From positions 1 to 62,940 of the forward strand of contig NW_027192214.1 in assembly GCF_041956535.1 (NCBI RefSeq): a stretch of 62,940 nucleotides of DNA, in the 5' to 3' direction. This document shows positions 60,101 through 62,940 of this stretch, piece after piece (position 1 is the first letter of the stretch; each line of letters begins with the position of its first letter). This DNA comes from Calcarisporiella thermophila CBS 279.70. Its lineage: Eukaryota > Calcarisporiellomycota. The translations under genes were made by a program, and so were the position numbers. Below the pieces are notes generated by a model. It saw nothing but the letters and a program-made list of their open reading frames with translations, did not search any database and had not been told where the DNA came from.

Positions 60101-62256
60101 TAAAGAGGGATACACGTGATTGTGATAATTTCAGGGTTTCCCCTACGCGCTCAAGCACGGTTACCCAGGTATTAAAGTCGCTGATCATTCCACAAAAGCA
60201 GTCCACGGCCTCAGTGAAGATATCTTCGCGAATTTTTTGATCAATTCCCTGTTCATCGGTCAACATGGAAGTAGGTTGTGCGCTGACTAAAAGATTGACA
60301 CGATAACACCACTTCATCAAATCACGCGTCGATGCATAGCGGCCGATAGCCGAGAATTGAACCACGCTTGAGTCGTGATACATGGAGGTGACTGTGTTAA
60401 AAACCTCCATGAGACCAGGAACAAGTAGACTTAGCGCAGGAAATTTTTCCTCAATCACGCGAACTATTTCTTCTTGACTAAGTGGGTGAACATCGATTTT
60501 GGACCATAGTCCACCCCCAAGTGCATTTCTAGTGGCTCCGTGTGCTATATTCATACTCTTGTTACCCTCACGTCCTGGAGCCAAACTCCTTGTTGCGAAG
60601 AGCTGGAATCCCTCCTTTGCTTGTAATTGCTCTCCTCGTGACGGAATAAAGAGGGTACGTGTTTCGAGCAACGGCATGATAACCGAGATGACTTCCGATG
60701 AAGCAAGATCAATATCCTCTATCAGGACCCACTTTCCGTCTCGTACGGCCTGAGTTAACACACCAGGTTGCCATCGAAATGAGCCGGGAGTAGATGTTGC
60801 AACATAGGTACCAACGAGCACCTTGGAATCAGTCTGATCACCCAAGTGAATTTTGATTAGATCTAAAAGGGATGTAAGGGTTAATATCTATTTATATACT
60901 ATATCTATATTGAGTATTTTCACATACCGTGTCTCCCTGTTGCCCTTGCTACTTCCTCCACCAATGCTGTCTTCCCGACGCCTGTTACACCTTGTAGCAG
61001 AACAGGAGAACCGATACTTAGAGCCAACCCAATTGTCTGCAAATTACGTTTGGTTGTTGGAACCAAAACTAATGACTCTTTATCGTTTGACGTATTTGAA
61101 TAGTTGTGTAAAGATTTCGGTAATAGGACACCGCATAAGTTGATGATCAAAGGAGACCAACATTCGTCGGATATGAGTGGAGTTATGCTGAATAGTTCTG
61201 AAAGTGTGTCGTTGAAAAGTTCGAATTGCTCCCGTGCAATTCGCTCTTTCTCAAATATTCTATAATATATTTACATTCGAATATTAGTACAAAGATATTG
61301 GTAGACGCAATAAAAGCATTCTTACGTTAATAGTCTCAAGTTTACGTTAGTACCATCAATGTCCATAAATATGCCCTCATTTGCTTCGCTAATACGATCT
61401 AATACAGCTTTGCTCTCCGAATTGTTCAAACCATTTACACGGCTAAGACACCATGCAGAGAGAAACCGAATGCATGGGTCTGAGTGAGCTAATAAATTAT
61501 AAACAGGGCTCCAATTGCACATTTGTCGAAAAGAAGAAACTGAGTATGCGAGAAGGCGGTGAGTTGTTAGGAGAATTGATCGTAGCTGATTTATCCGTGC
61601 CTGTAGACAACGAAAATGCAACTAATGAGATCACGATGTATGAATATAAAGAAAAAAGTAAGTTCAATACCTCATCATCCAGGGCAGAATCAAAAGAATT
61701 CAGACGATCAAATAATGAAGGAGAGTGCTCAAAGAAATTCAATGCCAAACTATAGGAAGAACCATTACGGTTATATAATCAATTGTATGTATATATTTAA
61801 AACCTGCTCTTACCTCTTAATTTGAGGTGCGAGTGGCAAAATCACGCTGAACGCGGCAGCAATTCTCTCAATTCGTGTATGTATGTCTTCCATTAAATTT
61901 TCGCCTCCTTCACCCTTAACCAGTCTACAATGCGATGCATCGGGTATGAGTAGCCACCTCGCCACCAAATCAACGAGGATAGGCCTGAAGATTCTCACCA
62001 TATATGTAGTGAGACAAGGCTCCAGTAAGAGCCCTGAAAGACCTGCCAAGAGGGTGCGAGCCTCCTCCACGGAAAGTGCTGACACATGATTTCGCGAGAA
62101 TACAAGTAGTGCATCAATATTTCGAAGTAAATTATATTTTTGCTTATCATTAGTGGGTATTGAGTTGAGCACTTTTCGTAGCGAGTGAGTTGCAGCCACG
62201 AGGTCAAAATGAGAAGGATCAAAAAAAGTGATCTGGTGAGGCTGCTGATCAAGCAT
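45166..62256 (-). CDS. MDN1: Midasin (REA1/MDN1), giant AAA ATPase of 60S ribosome assembly
   Basis: Seven exons: 62256-61814, 61749-61671, 61600-61326, 61259-60928, 60862-53643, 53576-53237 and 53168-45166. Total 16692 nt, in frame throughout, 5563 aa. Six tandem AAA modules show Walker A motifs GVTGVGKT, GETGTGKT, GPTSSGKT, GETGCGKT, GSPGVGKT and GPSGSGKT. Walker B is DEI/DEL in modules 2-5, but EDID in AAA1 and IDNAN in AAA6. A long linker is followed by an Asp/Glu-rich tail (about 47.9-46.4 kb) and a C-terminal MIDAS/VWA domain with DDSKSMS and VSDG. Midasin pulls Rsa4 and Ytm1 off pre-60S particles in the nucleus. It is longer than the yeast protein (about 4900 aa). Start: first in-frame ATG; the frame stays open about 24 codons upstream without one. 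Confidence 0.97.
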
Positions 62257-62778
62257 TGCAACTATTCCCCTGATCACTTCTCTACTTGTCAGCTTTACGG
62301 TCTTAAGAATTTTGCTTCGAACCTTTATTTACTAGGTTGTGACAGTTCATTTTCGCAGTCATAATTTACCCATTTCAGGAATTAACTATTATTTTTTGTT
62401 TAGAACTGTATAATAAAAAACCAATTGAATTCTAAGCTCAAGTATATGTATACTTTAAAATAAATATATTCTTATCCATTTATTACTTGAAATCACTAAA
62501 TTTCAAAATATACGGGTAAATTTACTAGTGGTATGAGATAAAATTATACAATTTGGTCTAGGTGGTGACATAAATTCGGTAGGGATAATCTAGGATAATT
62601 GGGACAGGGATAAGGGAATAAAGGATTTATTACAGAAAACCAAGGAAGAGGAATATATTCATAGTACTCCGGGGATGATTATTCTCCTGTTACAATGTTC
62701 TCAAAGAGTATCCCTTTATATAGGGTGAAGTATGACCAATGAAATAAACTAATAACGGGAATTCTAAATAATATAATC
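62257..62778. other. MDN1 upstream region, possible LTR remnant
   Basis: Contains the MDN1 promoter and the 3' flank of the next gene. Read on the minus strand, 62.75-62.58 kb has CCTATATAAAGGG followed by AGAACATTGTAACA and TCTGTAATAAA, an LTR-like order of TATA box, transcribed region and polyadenylation word. No second copy is seen in the window, so this stays weak. Confidence 0.25.
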
Positions 62779-62931
62779 TTAATACTTGTTTGCGGCTGCA
62801 CTTGCGTCGTAGTCGGGTGCCGGAGGGTAGTCTTCAATCTCGTTAGGCCTCATATCTGATTCAGTTTGTTGGAATCGTATCGAGACATTTGCAGTAGGGC
62901 AACCAAGCCAAGCCACGTAATCCCTCAAGCC
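62779..62931 (-). CDS. Last exon of an unidentified gene (5' part outside the window)
   Basis: The minus strand reads open from an acceptor-like TAGCAG at 62937-62932 to TAA at 62779, about 50 codons. It contains RDYVAWLGCP, VSIRFQQTESDMRP and a Pro/Asp/Ala-rich end, DYPPAPDYDASAAANKY. Composition is strongly protein-like and an in-frame TAG lies just before the acceptor, so it starts after an intron. I do not recognise the protein. It is transcribed in the same direction as MDN1. Confidence 0.6.
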   Translation of the reverse strand, partial: GLRDYVAWLGCPTANVSIRFQQTESDMRPNEIEDYPPAPDYDASAAANKY

Positions 62932-62940
62932 CTGCTATTT

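Noticed and set aside
1-62940. CRISPR arrays, bacterial operons or a prophage
   Set aside because: Spliceosomal introns, eukaryotic TFIID and midasin genes and no spaced short repeats exclude a prokaryotic reading.

Overview
This window reads as nuclear DNA of an AT-rich filamentous fungus. The genes are eukaryotic, with many short spliceosomal introns. Most introns I could place are 50-90 nt, with GTAAGT-like donors and CTAAT/CTAAC-like branch sequences. Core eukaryotic genes (midasin, TAF13, an AFG2-family ATPase, an IML2/TTC39 protein) sit beside typical fungal accessory genes. The intron density (12 introns in one AAA ATPase gene, 6 in a serine protease gene) argues against Saccharomyces-type yeasts. 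I cannot fix the lineage from sequence alone.

Layout. (1) 0.3-3.4 kb, minus strand: a three-exon gene for a fused four-part RNA-repair enzyme: 2H phosphodiesterase, dual-specificity phosphatase, P-loop polynucleotide kinase and RNA ligase. (2) 3.4-41 kb: a gene-poor, AT-rich accessory interval. It holds a DHA1 drug transporter, an APH-like kinase, an IML2/TTC39 protein and a run of secreted products: an S1 protease, a DJ-1/PfpI-fold protein, a class 3 lipase and three small Cys-rich proteins. It also holds a cytosolic isochorismatase-fold hydrolase. Among these lie clearly broken genes (ricin-B-like lectin, intradiol dioxygenase-like, haloalkane-dehalogenase-like hydrolase), LTR pieces, fragments of an unrecognised gene family, and a LINE/SINE-like patch beside a tRNA-Ser(CGA) gene. 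(3) 41.2-62.9 kb: a conserved housekeeping block. A 13-exon AFG2-like double-AAA ATPase gene diverges from TAF13 across 111 bp. TAF13 converges on MDN1 (midasin/REA1; seven exons, 5563 aa). The last exon of an unidentified gene lies at the right edge.

How the genes fit together: midasin and the AFG2 family both act in 60S ribosome maturation. The tetrafunctional protein should heal and seal broken RNA ends. The secreted set, several members with a TATAAA-type box 70-115 bp upstream of the ATG, suggests a host- or substrate-facing secretome embedded in decaying, transposon-invaded DNA. Joining exons by eye gave continuous frames for every gene called intact. The start codon of the RNA-repair gene is unresolved.
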